From assembly GCA_036496605.1 (NCBI GenBank), contig DASXKV010000033.1, forward strand, positions 248,001 through 312,000: 64,000 nucleotides of DNA, read 5' to 3'. Below the pieces are notes generated by a model that made no database searches, was not told where the DNA came from, and saw only the letters and a list, made by a program, of their open reading frames with translations. The stretch comes from Gemmatimonadaceae bacterium (lineage in GTDB: Bacteria > Gemmatimonadota > Gemmatimonadetes > Gemmatimonadales > Gemmatimonadaceae). Of the stretch, positions 34,397 to 43,234 are shown piece after piece. The translations under genes and the position numbers were made by a program. Positions within the stretch are counted from its first letter, which is position 1, and every line of letters begins with the position of its first letter.

Positions 34397-35356
34397 ATGT
34401 CGCTCTCGCTTCGTTTTCTCGGGACAGCCGCGTCGCGCCCCACCGTGGAACGCAACGTCGCCGCGCTCGCGATCATGCGTGAGGGCGAGACGTTGTTGTT
34501 CGACTGCGGCGAGGGGACGCAGCGTCAGATGATGCGGTATCACGTGTCCTTCGCGGTCGCAGATGTCTTCTTTACTCACTTTCACGCCGATCATGTCATT
34601 GGGATCATCGGCCTATTGCGCACGATGTCCCTGCAAGGTCGGCTCGACACGCTGCGCCTGTGGGGACCGCGCGGCGGCGCACGCGTGTTGCGACGCGCGG
34701 AGCAATTCGGATTCGATCGACTCAGCTTTCCGGTGGAGATCCTCGAGGTCGAGCCGGAGCAGCCAATCCGCCGCACGGGCTACGACCTCATTCCGTTTTC
34801 CGTCGACCACGGCGGTTCGGCGTCGCTCGGCTATGCGCTAGTAGAGGAAATACGAAGGGGACGCTTCAACCCCGATCTCGCGCGCGAGCTTGGAATCCCC
34901 GAAGGTCCGCAGTGGGGACAGATTCATCGTGGACAAGCCGTGACGCTGCCCGACGGACGAATCATCGAGCCATCGGTGCTCGTCGGGCCGACGCGTCCGG
35001 GCAGACGAATCGTCGTAACGGGTGACACCCGTCCCTGCGCGGCGACGACGGAGATGTCACGCGACGCCGATCTGCTCGTGCACGAGGCGACATTCGGCGA
35101 CGAAGAGGCCGCGCGCGCCATCGAGACCGGACACTCCACAGCGCGTGAGGCGGCAATGGTCGCTCGCGACGCTGACGTGCGGCGTCTCGTGCTCACGCAC
35201 ATTTCCGCGCGTTACTCGCACGACGCGTCGGACCTCGAGCGCGAAGCGCGACAGGTATTTCCAAATGTCCTCGTTGCGCGCGACGGGACGGAGATCGATG
35301 TGTCTTTCGCGGAAAGCGCAGAGGGCAGAGGGTTGAGGGTTGAGGGTAGAGGGTAG
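34397..35356 (+). CDS. rnz: Ribonuclease Z (tRNA 3'-processing endonuclease)
   Basis: A 319-residue metallo-beta-lactamase-fold protein. H61-x-H63-x-D65-H66 (THFHADHVIG) binds the zinc pair. The N-terminus RFLGTAASRPTVERN and the motif LFDCGEGTQRQMM are typical of RNase Z. VVTGDTRPC and LTHISARYS complete the active site. It trims tRNA 3' trailers, needed here because the tRNA genes do not encode CCA. The last 14 codons lie in the heptamer array D and are therefore probably not conserved. Confidence 0.93.
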   Translation: MSLSLRFLGTAASRPTVERNVAALAIMREGETLLFDCGEGTQRQMMRYHVSFAVADVFFTHFHADHVIGIIGLLRTMSLQGRLDTLRLWGPRGGARVLRRAEQFGFDRLSFPVEILEVEPEQPIRRTGYDLIPFSVDHGGSASLGYALVEEIRRGRFNPDLARELGIPEGPQWGQIHRGQAVTLPDGRIIEPSVLVGPTRPGRRIVVTGDTRPCAATTEMSRDADLLVHEATFGDEEAARAIETGHSTAREAAMVARDADVRRLVLTHISARYSHDASDLEREARQVFPNVLVARDGTEIDVSFAESAEGRGLRVEGRG

Positions 35357-35455
35357 AGGGTTGAGGGTTGTGAGTAGATGCGCAACTCTCTGCCCTCTGC
35401 CCTCTGCCCTCTGCCCACAACCCTCTACTACCCTCTACCCAATACCCTCAACCCG
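35317..35455. repeat. Inverted 7-bp tandem array D (GAGGGTT / CCCTCTG)
   Basis: The left arm has about eight GAGGGTT, GAGGGTA or GAGGGCA units, and the right arm about nine CCCTCTG or CCCTCTA units. It separates the convergent rnz and a small gene, and includes the rnz stop. Confidence 0.9.
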
Positions 35456-35466
35456 CCAACGACCCG

Positions 35467-35757
35467 CTACCCGTCGGACGCCTGTCCTGGCAGCAACGAG
35501 TCCGGTCTCGAGATCGGCATCGATCGACGAAAGAGGCGCGCCAGATCGACATCGCTCAGCGACTCCATCACTTTCGTCGGGATCAGTCGTGCCGTCACGC
35601 TGCGCGCTTCCGGACCGTGGCTGATGAACCAGTTGTACCGATCGAGGCGCGCGCTCAGGCCGTTCGGGTGCCGGAAGATGACCATGGCGTTGCTCGACCC
35701 GGGTAGGTCGACGTCGACTTTCCAGATGATCCCGTCGGGCGATCTAAAGTTTCTCAT
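35467..35757 (-). CDS. Small protein with WKV motif, unknown function
   Basis: A 96-residue protein starting MRNFRSPDGIIWKVDVDLPG, then NAMVIFRHPNGLSARLDRYN and LSDVDLARLFRRS. The start resembles the 98-residue protein at 2194-2490 (REFVDSNGVSWRVW), and both end with a helix beginning LSD or ASDE. They may belong to one family of small beta-rich proteins of unknown role. It is flanked by heptamer arrays on both sides. Confidence 0.65.
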   Translation of the reverse strand: MRNFRSPDGIIWKVDVDLPGSSNAMVIFRHPNGLSARLDRYNWFISHGPEARSVTARLIPTKVMESLSDVDLARLFRRSMPISRPDSLLPGQASDG

Positions 35758-35760
35758 TAT

Positions 35761-35866
35761 TGCGTGGAGCGTTGTGCGTTGACCGTTGTGCGTCGAGCGC
35801 GGGCACGTTGAGCGTGTTCGAAAGTACGCTCAGCGCTCGACGCGGGCGCTCTCCACGCGATCATCC
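35761..35866. repeat. Inverted 7-bp tandem array E (GCGTTGA type)
   Basis: The left arm reads as GCGTTGT, GCGTTGA, CCGTTGT, GCGTCGA. The right arm reads TACGCTCAGCGCTCGACGC. The outer ends GCGTGGAGCG and CGCTCTCCACGC pair exactly. It fills the 103-bp gap between two leftward genes. Confidence 0.85.
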
Positions 35867-36262
35867 GACCAGGGACGGCGATAGCGGCTGACGTCCCGCG
35901 TAGCCGGCGTCGAGCTCGTGCCAGAACTGGACCTCTGGCTCCCCTAATCGCCAACACAGGAGAATCCGGCGACCGTTCATCTCACTGGGAAAATCGACGA
36001 GGCCGAGGCGGCGGTCCTTGAGCTGAATCCCGAGCTGCTCGAGCTCCTGTTGGAAGCCTTCGATCTCGCGCGCGAGAGTCTGCGCGTCACGCTCCAGCTC
36101 CTCAGCGCGCGAGCGCGACTCGCCAGCTCGCGCCGCGGATGCGACCAGATCCAGTTCCAGGATTCTCTCGCGCCACAGACGATGCTGTCGCACGACGTCC
36201 TCGACGATCTTGCGAACGAGAGGGAGGGTTCGATTCGCCGTTTCGACGGTGAAGAGCGACAT
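35861..36262 (-). CDS. DUF2203 family protein
   Basis: A 133-residue protein: FTVETANRTLPLVRKIVEDV starts the family signature. A helical hairpin follows (ELERDAQTLAREIEGFQQEL), and then GIQLKDRRLGLVDFPSEMNG and LCWRLGEPEVQFWHELDAGY, which are the conserved core of DUF2203. The role is unknown in all family members that I know. It is 57 bp after the acyl-CoA thioesterase on the same strand, so it may belong to that transcript. Confidence 0.9.
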   Translation of the reverse strand: MSLFTVETANRTLPLVRKIVEDVVRQHRLWRERILELDLVASAARAGESRSRAEELERDAQTLAREIEGFQQELEQLGIQLKDRRLGLVDFPSEMNGRRILLCWRLGEPEVQFWHELDAGYAGRQPLSPSLVG

Positions 36263-36319
36263 GGCCGGAAGTTAGCGTCTGGGATGTGTACTCACGAGAC
36301 TAACACCGGTGGATGCACG

Positions 36320-36835
36320 TCACGACGGGACGCGGCGCAATCGCTGCTGCTCTTCGCGCTCGCGTTCCTCGAGCCGTCGAGCGCGACGTTCCCTGGCGGC
36401 GTCGAAGCGCCGCTTCTCGTCCGGCGTCTCAGGGATGAGGCCGGGAACCGCGATCGGTCGCCCCGCGCGATCGACGGCGACGAACGTGAGATAGCAGGAA
36501 TTGGTATGGCGACGCCGGCCGCTGAGCAGTTCCTCGGCCTCGACGCGGACGCCAATCTCCATCGACGTGCGACCGACGAAGTTGACGCTCGCCTTGAGGA
36601 TGACGAGATCCCCGAGATGGATCGGTTCGCGGAAATCCACACGATCGATCGACGCCGTGACAACGCTGGCGCGAGAGTGGCGGAACGCTGAGATGGCCGC
36701 CGTCTTGTCCATCAGCGAGAGGATCACGCCGCCGAAGATGTGCCCCAGGTTGTTCGCGTCCTGTGGCATCATGAGCTCCGACGACTCGTGCTGACTTTCC
36801 TTTACCGTCTTCGCCGAACGGGGGTGCTCGTTCAT
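36320..36835 (-). CDS. Acyl-CoA thioesterase, hotdog fold (YciA-like)
   Basis: A 171-residue cytosolic protein. The hotdog helix MMPQDANNLGHIFGGVILSL with the conserved N and G residues, followed by ASIDRVDFREPIHLGDLVIL and VNFVGRTSMEIGVRVEAE, identifies the acyl-CoA hydrolase family. The C-terminus is an Arg/Glu-rich helix that could drive oligomerisation. It releases CoA from medium- or long-chain acyl-CoA. The start overlaps the upstream lipoprotein stop by 4 bp. Confidence 0.9.
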   Translation of the reverse strand: MNEHPRSAKTVKESQHESSELMMPQDANNLGHIFGGVILSLMDKTAAISAFRHSRASVVTASIDRVDFREPIHLGDLVILKASVNFVGRTSMEIGVRVEAEELLSGRRRHTNSCYLTFVAVDRAGRPIAVPGLIPETPDEKRRFDAARERRARRLEEREREEQQRLRRVPS

Positions 36836-38061
36836 GCGTGGCGTCGAGCGGGGTGTCTCGAAATGGGCCGGACTGAGGCGAAGCGAACGCGTGGGGACGA
36901 TAGACGGTGCGTATCGAGCACGGTCCGGGTTGCCTCGTCGTATTGAGCCGCCTCCTCGAACGCCCGCGAGAGCGCCTTCCGAGTCGCGCTATCGAGTGCC
37001 GGCCGGTCGAGCCAGAAGACATGCAGCACTGGTGCGGCGACGGCCTTGACGGGCCACTCCCTCACATGATCGGTGAGCGAGATGCGCGCGGTCTCGGCAG
37101 TCGAATCGTAACGGGCGAGCACATCGTAGCCGGTGTCCCCGAAACGTGACCAGCGGTCGAGGTTGTCGCTGGCGGCGGCAAAATCATGGGAGACGTTTGG
37201 CCACCACTGTGGTTGGGGCGGGCGGAGCGCATCCAATGGAAATACCTCGTCCGGTGCACTCGGACCTCGCTGCGGTACGTCGAACTCGACCGCAAGCTGG
37301 CTGTCGGGAACCGTGAGAACGAAGCTTCGTTCGTCGAATGGAATGTGCGAGAGCGCGCGGACAGCACGTCGAGCCGGCTCACTGGCGTCGCCGCGAAGCG
37401 AATCGATCGCTGCGAGGAGCTCGTGCTTTCCGCTGTCTACGAGCGCGCTCGCGACCGCGGAAGAAAAGAGATTGGAGACGCGAGCCGACTGGCCGGATCG
37501 CAAATCGATGACGCCACGGCGCGTGGCGTGCCACGGTTCTCCTCCGCGACTCTGTACGTCAACGTGATACTCATATGAGAGATAGGGTCCATGCACGTCG
37601 ATGACTTGGAGGTCGGCCATCGCCTGCGTGGGAGGATCCTCGTCGCCGTCTTCGTCGGGACCGAGCCGTCGCGCACCCGGATGCGCGCTCGCATACTCGC
37701 GCGCGATGCGCGGGACGATGGAATCCTGGAAGACGAGCGTTGAATCGCCCTTGAGCAGGTCTCGGCGATAGACACGGAATCCAACCAGGAGCGCGTCTGC
37801 GTACGAACGGTCGTCGTCGGCGAGATAGATCTCGAAAAATCGCCCGTCATATTGCGCCAGAGTGATTGGAACGCCGCGCGCGCGAACGCCGCTGCCTTTG
37901 GTCGCGATCCAGAACGTGGAGTCCTGGGTTGCAACCAGAAACTCGGCGTGCGGCGGTGGACCACCCGTAGTCGCCAGCGCGCCGGGCTCACGTCGGCCGC
38001 ATGCGGCGAGGAGCACGACGAGCGCCCAGCCGAGTCGGCTACGAGGAGAGGAAAATGCCAT
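36832..38061 (-). CDS. Putative lipoprotein, unknown function
   Basis: A 409-residue protein with leader LGWALVVLLAACG, a lipobox. The body alternates beta strands and has many Asp and Arg residues (FFEIYLADDDRSYADALLVG, then FRVYRRDLLKGDSTLVFQD). Near the C-terminus comes PVLHVFWLDRPALDSATRKA. I recognise no domain. It overlaps the thioesterase start (ATGA), so the two are co-translated even though their functions seem unrelated. Probably anchored on the outer or inner membrane. Confidence 0.75.
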   Translation of the reverse strand: MAFSSPRSRLGWALVVLLAACGRREPGALATTGGPPPHAEFLVATQDSTFWIATKGSGVRARGVPITLAQYDGRFFEIYLADDDRSYADALLVGFRVYRRDLLKGDSTLVFQDSIVPRIAREYASAHPGARRLGPDEDGDEDPPTQAMADLQVIDVHGPYLSYEYHVDVQSRGGEPWHATRRGVIDLRSGQSARVSNLFSSAVASALVDSGKHELLAAIDSLRGDASEPARRAVRALSHIPFDERSFVLTVPDSQLAVEFDVPQRGPSAPDEVFPLDALRPPQPQWWPNVSHDFAAASDNLDRWSRFGDTGYDVLARYDSTAETARISLTDHVREWPVKAVAAPVLHVFWLDRPALDSATRKALSRAFEEAAQYDEATRTVLDTHRLSSPRVRFASVRPISRHPARRHA

Positions 38062-38184
38062 GGATGCGGGAAATATAGACGGCCGTGGCGGTCGCCACGG
38101 AGCGGGGTACTAGAGTAACGACCGAGCAGCGAGATTCGTCATTCTTCGGGCGCTCTCTCTCGCGATCATTTTCCCCTGTGTGAT

Positions 38185-39474
38185 ATGCATCATCTTCGTC
38201 GACGTTCGTTCGCTGTGGCCACATTGTTCCTTGCCGCGTGTACCGCCGCTTCCGAGCACTCCGAGAAGCGCTCGGCCACGCCTACGCCATCGCTGCAAAC
38301 GCCGTCCGTGGTGCCGGCCACTCGTGAGGCACGCCCGGCGAGCGCCGATACCATTGCCGTTTCGAACGGTGCCATCGCGACGACGCCGGCGCCGCAATCG
38401 ATCGTCGCACTCCGCGATCCGAACGCCACGCCAGTCATTCGCGGCCTCTATGTCAATCGCTTCGCGGCGCAGAGCGCGCATCGCATGCACTGGCTCCTCA
38501 GCGTCGCCGACTCGACCGAGATCAACGGCCTCGTGATCGACATGAAGGACGAGTTCGGGCTGAACTTCCACTCGCAGAACCCCGAGTTTCGCAAGTACGA
38601 AGGCACGGGAAAGGGGATGGTGCGCGACGTTCGCGCGCTGCTCGACACCATTCATGCGCACAACGTGTTCGCGATCGCACGCATCGTGGTCTTCAAGGAT
38701 CCAACGACGGCGCGGGCAAACTCTGCGTTGACGATCAGGCAGCCGAATGATTCGGTGTGGCGCGACAAGAAAGGATTTTCCTGGGTCGATCCGTACAATC
38801 ACGCGTTGTGGGATTACAACATTGGTATCGCGGAAGAGCTGGTGCATCTCGGCTTCGACGAGATCCAGTTCGACTACATTCGCTTTCCGGAGCCGTACAA
38901 GAGTCTTCCGCAGCAAGTCTTTCCCGCGTCGAACGGGATGGCGAAGCCCGAGCTCCTCGCGGCGTTCCTGAAGGCGGCGCGCGAGCGCCTGAACAAGCTC
39001 GGCGTACGCTCGACGGCGGACGTCTTCGGCTTCGTCACGACCGTCCATGGACCGCTCGAAGTGGGACAGTGGTGGGAGAAGCTTGCCCCGGTCACGGATG
39101 TGCTACTGCCGATGTGTTATCCATCGCACTTCCCGCACGGGTCCTTCGGCATCGCGCGGCCTAACGCGGAGCCCTATCAGATACAGAAGATCTCCATCGA
39201 GGCGGCGCGACAGCGCGATCAGAAGTTGGGCATCGCCTCAGCCGAGCACGTTCGTCCGTGGATACAGGCATTCTCGCTCGGCAAACCGCCGTACGGCCCT
39301 GAAGAAGTCGAGGCACAGAAGAAAGCCATCTACGACGCTGGCTATGACGGATGGGTGCTCTGGCATCCGGGCTCGAAGTACGAGCCGTTCCTGCCCGCGC
39401 TGGAGAAGGGCGAGCTGGTGTCGCACAAGAAGGGCGGCACTCCGGCCGACACCACCACAACGAAGGGACGCTAA
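38185..39474 (+). CDS. DUF4015/GHL-type putative glycoside hydrolase, lipoprotein
   Basis: A 429-residue protein with lipobox LFLAAC. After a 60-residue low-complexity linker, a TIM-barrel follows: VIRGLYVNRFAAQS, INGLVIDMKDEFG, VFAIARIVVFKDP, and DEIQFDYIRFPEP with conserved acidic residues, plus DVLLPMCYPSHFP. This is the signature of the DUF4015 family, predicted glycosidases. The C-terminus GYDGWVLWHPGSKYE is also typical. It is probably displayed on the cell surface or the outer membrane. The substrate is unknown. Confidence 0.88.
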   Translation: MHHLRRRSFAVATLFLAACTAASEHSEKRSATPTPSLQTPSVVPATREARPASADTIAVSNGAIATTPAPQSIVALRDPNATPVIRGLYVNRFAAQSAHRMHWLLSVADSTEINGLVIDMKDEFGLNFHSQNPEFRKYEGTGKGMVRDVRALLDTIHAHNVFAIARIVVFKDPTTARANSALTIRQPNDSVWRDKKGFSWVDPYNHALWDYNIGIAEELVHLGFDEIQFDYIRFPEPYKSLPQQVFPASNGMAKPELLAAFLKAARERLNKLGVRSTADVFGFVTTVHGPLEVGQWWEKLAPVTDVLLPMCYPSHFPHGSFGIARPNAEPYQIQKISIEAARQRDQKLGIASAEHVRPWIQAFSLGKPPYGPEEVEAQKKAIYDAGYDGWVLWHPGSKYEPFLPALEKGELVSHKKGGTPADTTTTKGR

Positions 39475-39488
39475 CCTCGCGATCATCT

Positions 39489-40745
39489 TTAGAGTTCTCT
39501 CACGGCCTCCAGCAGCCGCTCGACCTCGTCCATCGACGTGTAGCACGAACATCCGACGCGGACAACGCCGTCGGCCGACTGGCCGAGTCGCTCGATGACC
39601 GTTGTGGCGTAGAAGTCGCCGTTCGAGACGAACAGGCCGCGGCGCGCCAGCGCGCGGGCGATGTCGTCGGTCGTGTGCCCGCGCATCGTGAAGGCGAGGG
39701 TCGGCGTGCGCGGTGTACCTGGCTTCGGACCATACAGCGTGACGCCATCGACTGCGGCGAGCCCGTTCCAGAGCCACTCGAGTAGTATTTCGCCGCGGCG
39801 ATGAAGGGCATCGAACGTGACGCGCAGCGCGGAGCGAACGTCGCGCGATGACGGGCCGGCAAGCGACGCGAGGAAATCGACCGCTGCCGCCGCACCGACG
39901 ATCCCTTCGTGGTTTTGCGTTCCCGTCTCGATGCGCTCGGGCGATGTGTTAGGCGCCGGATCGAGGCGCGGCACGTCCACTCGCTCGAGGAGATCGCGTT
40001 TGCCGTAGAGAATGCCGATGTGCGGCCCATAGAACTTGTAGGCCGAGCAGGCGAGGAAGTCGCAATCCATCTCGCGCACATCGATCAGCTCGTGCGGGGC
40101 AAGGTGTACCGCGTCGACATAGGCGAGCGCACCCGCCGCGTGTGCGACGTCGGCGGCAGCACGCACGTCGGTGATCGTGCCTAACGCATTGGATGCCGCG
40201 CCGATGGCGAGCAGCCGCGTTTTCCGTCCGATCTGACGCTCGAGATCGCGCCAGTCGAGCCGGCCGTCGCCGGCATTCATTCTCACCGTGCGGACCGTGA
40301 CACCGCGCTCCTGTGCGAGAGCCTGCCACGGCGCCACGTTGCCGTGATGATCGAGCTCGGTGATGACAATCTCGTCATCGGCGCCCCACGCGCGCCCGAG
40401 GCCGCGCGCCAGGTGAAAGGTCAGCGTCGTCATGTTCAGCCCGAACGCGACCTCGTCCGCCGTGGCGTTGAAGAATTCCGCGAACCGTTCGCGCGCATTG
40501 AGCAACAGCGCGTCGGTCTCCTCGCTCGTCGGATACTGCCAGTGCGTGTTCGCGTTGTGGTGGTACAGGTAATCCGCCAACGCATCGACCACCGAGCGTG
40601 GCACCTGTGTGCCTCCCGGACCGTCCAAATAGGCCACCGGCTGGCCATTGTGAACGCGCGCGAGCGCCGGGAATCGAGAACGAATCTCGTCGACGGAGGC
40701 GACGGTTTCTTTCGCCCCGGAGCTGGCAACAACGGTCGATGTCAT
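39489..40745 (-). CDS. Class V aminotransferase, cysteine-desulfurase-like
   Basis: A 418-residue fold-type I PLP enzyme. The start at 40745 overlaps the upstream dehydrogenase stop (ATGA). K237 in CSAYKFYGPHIG is the predicted Schiff-base lysine. YLDGPGGTQVP at the N-terminus and ETGTQNHEGIVG are typical of the SufS/CsdA-like subgroup that has been called the VC1184 family. A cysteine in the late segment RVGCSCYTSMDEVERLLE is not at the canonical SufS position, so desulfurase activity is uncertain; an amino-acid lyase or kynureninase-like reaction is possible. Confidence 0.88.
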   Translation of the reverse strand: MTSTVVASSGAKETVASVDEIRSRFPALARVHNGQPVAYLDGPGGTQVPRSVVDALADYLYHHNANTHWQYPTSEETDALLLNARERFAEFFNATADEVAFGLNMTTLTFHLARGLGRAWGADDEIVITELDHHGNVAPWQALAQERGVTVRTVRMNAGDGRLDWRDLERQIGRKTRLLAIGAASNALGTITDVRAAADVAHAAGALAYVDAVHLAPHELIDVREMDCDFLACSAYKFYGPHIGILYGKRDLLERVDVPRLDPAPNTSPERIETGTQNHEGIVGAAAAVDFLASLAGPSSRDVRSALRVTFDALHRRGEILLEWLWNGLAAVDGVTLYGPKPGTPRTPTLAFTMRGHTTDDIARALARRGLFVSNGDFYATTVIERLGQSADGVVRVGCSCYTSMDEVERLLEAVREL

Positions 40746-41629
40746 GCGATCTCCACTCCGGCCCATTGTTCGAGCATCTTCACCGCCTCGACGTGATCGG
40801 CGGCTTCGCCTAACGAATTATGCGCCGCCTCGAACAGCGCCGCGGTGAGCTGCAGCACCGGTGCCGGGACGCGCTGCGCCGCAGCGACGCCCGCGGCAAT
40901 TCCGACATCCTTGTCGAGCAATGCGAGGCGGAATGTGCGCGGAAACGCGCGCGTGAGCACGCGCTCCGGAAACAGGTTCATCGACGCATTGGATCGCCCG
41001 CTCGAGGCGTTGATCACGTCCAGCGCGACGTTCGGCGACACACCCTCTTTCACGAGCATCGCGAGCCCCTCGGCCGTCGACCAGATGTGCACCGCGAGCA
41101 GTGCGTTGTTCACCGCTTTGAGCGCGTCGCCCGTTCCGACGGCGCCGCAATGGACAATCTTCTGACCGAAGGCCGCGAGCACCGGTCGAATGCGCTCCAA
41201 CACCGTCTCGTCGCCGCCGACCATCACGGTGAGCGCGCCCTTCTCCGCACCGCTCACGCCACCGCTCACCGGCGCATCGACGAAATCGATCTCGCGCTCG
41301 CGCAATCGATCGGCGATCTGGCGGGACGTCGCCGGCTGCCCGGACGTGCAATCGACCAGTGTCGACCCGGCGCGCATTCCCGCGAGGAGACCCATGTCGC
41401 CATCGAGCAGCGCGGCGACGTCCGGAGAATTCGGAAGACAGGTGATGACGATGTCGGCACCTTTCGCGGCGTCTCTGGGCGACGTCGCGACACGCGATGG
41501 CGTCGCGGCAGCGAATTCGCGAGCGCGCGCCTCGGTGCGATTCCAGATCGTTAATGTGAACCCCGCTTCGGCAACTCGTCTCGCCATCGGCCGACCGATG
41601 GCACCGAGCCCGAGGAAAGCAACATTCAT
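40742..41629 (-). CDS. GarR/HIBADH-family beta-hydroxyacid dehydrogenase
   Basis: A 295-residue enzyme. The Rossmann motif is FLGLGAIGRPMA, the substrate-binding loop is DAPVSGGVSGAEKG, and K171 in GDALKAVNN is the catalytic lysine. The family reduces tartronate semialdehyde or oxidises 3-hydroxyisobutyrate or similar. It is translationally coupled to the class V aminotransferase downstream, so the pair may act in one amino-acid or 2-oxoacid route. An upstream in-frame extension (to 42073) crosses array F and has no support. Confidence 0.9.
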   Translation of the reverse strand: MNVAFLGLGAIGRPMARRVAEAGFTLTIWNRTEARAREFAAATPSRVATSPRDAAKGADIVITCLPNSPDVAALLDGDMGLLAGMRAGSTLVDCTSGQPATSRQIADRLREREIDFVDAPVSGGVSGAEKGALTVMVGGDETVLERIRPVLAAFGQKIVHCGAVGTGDALKAVNNALLAVHIWSTAEGLAMLVKEGVSPNVALDVINASSGRSNASMNLFPERVLTRAFPRTFRLALLDKDVGIAAGVAAAQRVPAPVLQLTAALFEAAHNSLGEAADHVEAVKMLEQWAGVEIA

Positions 41630-41633
41630 GACT

Positions 41634-41750
41634 GGGCAGAGGGTTGAGCGTAGAGGGCAGAGCGTAGAGCCCGAGCGACTGAGGAAGCTATATTGACGCG
41701 GCTCACGCGTCACGCTGTACGCTCGGCCGTCCGCGCTCTGCCCTCTGTGC
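41634..41750. repeat. Inverted heptamer array F (GTAGAGG / GCTCTGC)
   Basis: The left arm GCAGAGGGTTGAGCGTAGAG is followed by GGCAGAGCGTAGAGC. After a non-repetitive centre with possible promoter DNA, the right arm is GTACGCTCGG, then GCGCTCTGCCCTC. It lies between the divergent dehydrogenase and mgtE, so it is not a terminator for either. Confidence 0.8.
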
Positions 41751-41753
41751 GCT

Positions 41754-43232
41754 ATGGCACCTACGCATCGCAACCCCGAGGACTTGCCCGTCGCGGCGCT
41801 CGTCGCGCCGGACATTCTTGCGCTGCTCGAGGACTCTCCGGCCGACATCGCCGCGGAGACGGAGGAGCTCCACCCCGCCGATCTCGCCGACGTCGTCGAG
41901 CTGTTGCCGGCGGAGCGCGTTCCACTGTTCCTCTCGGCGTTGCCACGTGAGCGCGCCGCGGACGTCCTCGAGTACCTGAACGAAGAGCTCCGCGCGGAGA
42001 TTCTCGAGCAGATGAGCGCCCGGCAGGCCGCGGAGCTCGTCACCGAGATGACGCCGGACGATCGCGCCGACACGCTCGAGGAGTTGAGCGAGCTCTCGGA
42101 GGAGCACGCCGAAGAAGTCCTCTCGGAGATTCCGACCGAGGCGCGTAAAGAAACCGAGCAGCTACTCCGCTTCGATCCGGATACGGCCGGCGGCCTGATG
42201 ACGACGGAGTTCGTCTCCGTGCCGGCGGCGACGACGGTGGAAGATGCGCTCGATCGTGTGCGCGCGCTCGCACGATCCGGTCGGCGCGAGGCGATGTACG
42301 CGATCTATGCGACAGATGCCGAGGGTCGCGTCGCAGGCGTGTTGTCGCTCCGCGAGCTCCTCGCGGCGCAGCCCGGCGCGAAGATCTCCGAAATTGCCTG
42401 GACCGAGGTGGTGGCCCTCGGTCCCAACTCCGATCGCGAGGAGGTGGCGCGCCTAACGTCGAACTACGACCTCGTCGCGATACCCGTGGTGAGCGAGTCG
42501 GGCCACCTCATGGGTGTGATTACAGTCGACGACGTCATCGACATCATTCAGGAGGAATCGACGGAGGACGTTCAGAAGCTCGGCGGTATGGAAGCGCTGG
42601 ACGAGCCGTACATGCAGATCGGCTTCTGGCGGATGATTCGAAAGCGCGCGGGCTGGCTGTGCGCGCTGTTCATCGGGGAAATGTTCACCGCCACGGCGCT
42701 CGGCTATTTCCAGGGCACCATCGACCGGGCGACGGTGCTCGCTCTCTTTCTTCCGCTCATCATCAGCTCCGGCGGTAACTCAGGGTCGCAGGGCACTTCG
42801 CTGATGATTCGCTCGCTCGCGTTACAGGAGGTGGGGATCCGTGACTGGTGGCGCGTCGTCATTCGCGAGCTCCCTGCTGGTCTCACGCTCGGTGTGATTC
42901 TCGGCCTGATCGGCTACGTGCGCATCGAGCTCTGGCAGTATCTGCACGACCATTCGATGCACGTGTTCGGGCTGCCGCTCGGACAGAACTACAATCAGCA
43001 TCCGGGCATCACGATCGAAGTGCATCTCGTTGCGCTCACCGTCGGGCTCGCGCTCGTCGGTGTCGTCACGTTCGGGACGATAGTGGGATCGATGCTGCCC
43101 TTTCTCTTTCGGCGTCTCGGGTTCGATCCGGCGAGCGCATCCGCACCCTTCGTGGCAACGGCGGTCGACGTCACCGGCCTCGTCATCTACTTCTCCGTCG
43201 CCCTCGTCGTTTTGCACGGCGTCATTCTGTAG
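41754..43232 (+). CDS. mgtE: MgtE magnesium transporter
   Basis: A 492-residue protein in the usual order. First a helical N domain (LHPADLADVVELLPAERVPL, to about residue 130), then two CBS domains (VSVPAATTVEDALDRV, VIPVV-like AIPVVSESGHLMGVITVDD), and finally a five-helix membrane part from residue 290 (LFLPLIISSGGNSGSQ, then LVGVVTFGTIVGSMLPFLFR). The N and CBS domains close the pore when cytosolic Mg2+ is high. The start is 3 bp beyond the end of array F; no riboswitch could be made out upstream. Confidence 0.95.
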   Translation: MAPTHRNPEDLPVAALVAPDILALLEDSPADIAAETEELHPADLADVVELLPAERVPLFLSALPRERAADVLEYLNEELRAEILEQMSARQAAELVTEMTPDDRADTLEELSELSEEHAEEVLSEIPTEARKETEQLLRFDPDTAGGLMTTEFVSVPAATTVEDALDRVRALARSGRREAMYAIYATDAEGRVAGVLSLRELLAAQPGAKISEIAWTEVVALGPNSDREEVARLTSNYDLVAIPVVSESGHLMGVITVDDVIDIIQEESTEDVQKLGGMEALDEPYMQIGFWRMIRKRAGWLCALFIGEMFTATALGYFQGTIDRATVLALFLPLIISSGGNSGSQGTSLMIRSLALQEVGIRDWWRVVIRELPAGLTLGVILGLIGYVRIELWQYLHDHSMHVFGLPLGQNYNQHPGITIEVHLVALTVGLALVGVVTFGTIVGSMLPFLFRRLGFDPASASAPFVATAVDVTGLVIYFSVALVVLHGVIL

Positions 43233-43234
43233 CG

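Noticed and set aside
38110..39048. Leftward frame opposite the DUF4015 gene
   Set aside because: Antisense composition and no motif; the rightward gene has a lipobox and barrel motifs.
41634..41750. Mg2+ riboswitch upstream of mgtE
   Set aside because: The gap is filled by a heptamer array and shows no M-box-like conserved segments that I could identify.
40742..42073. Extended 443-codon version of the GarR-like enzyme
   Set aside because: The extension crosses array F and the divergent mgtE start; the Rossmann start MNVAFLGLGAIG at 41629 is the natural N-terminus.
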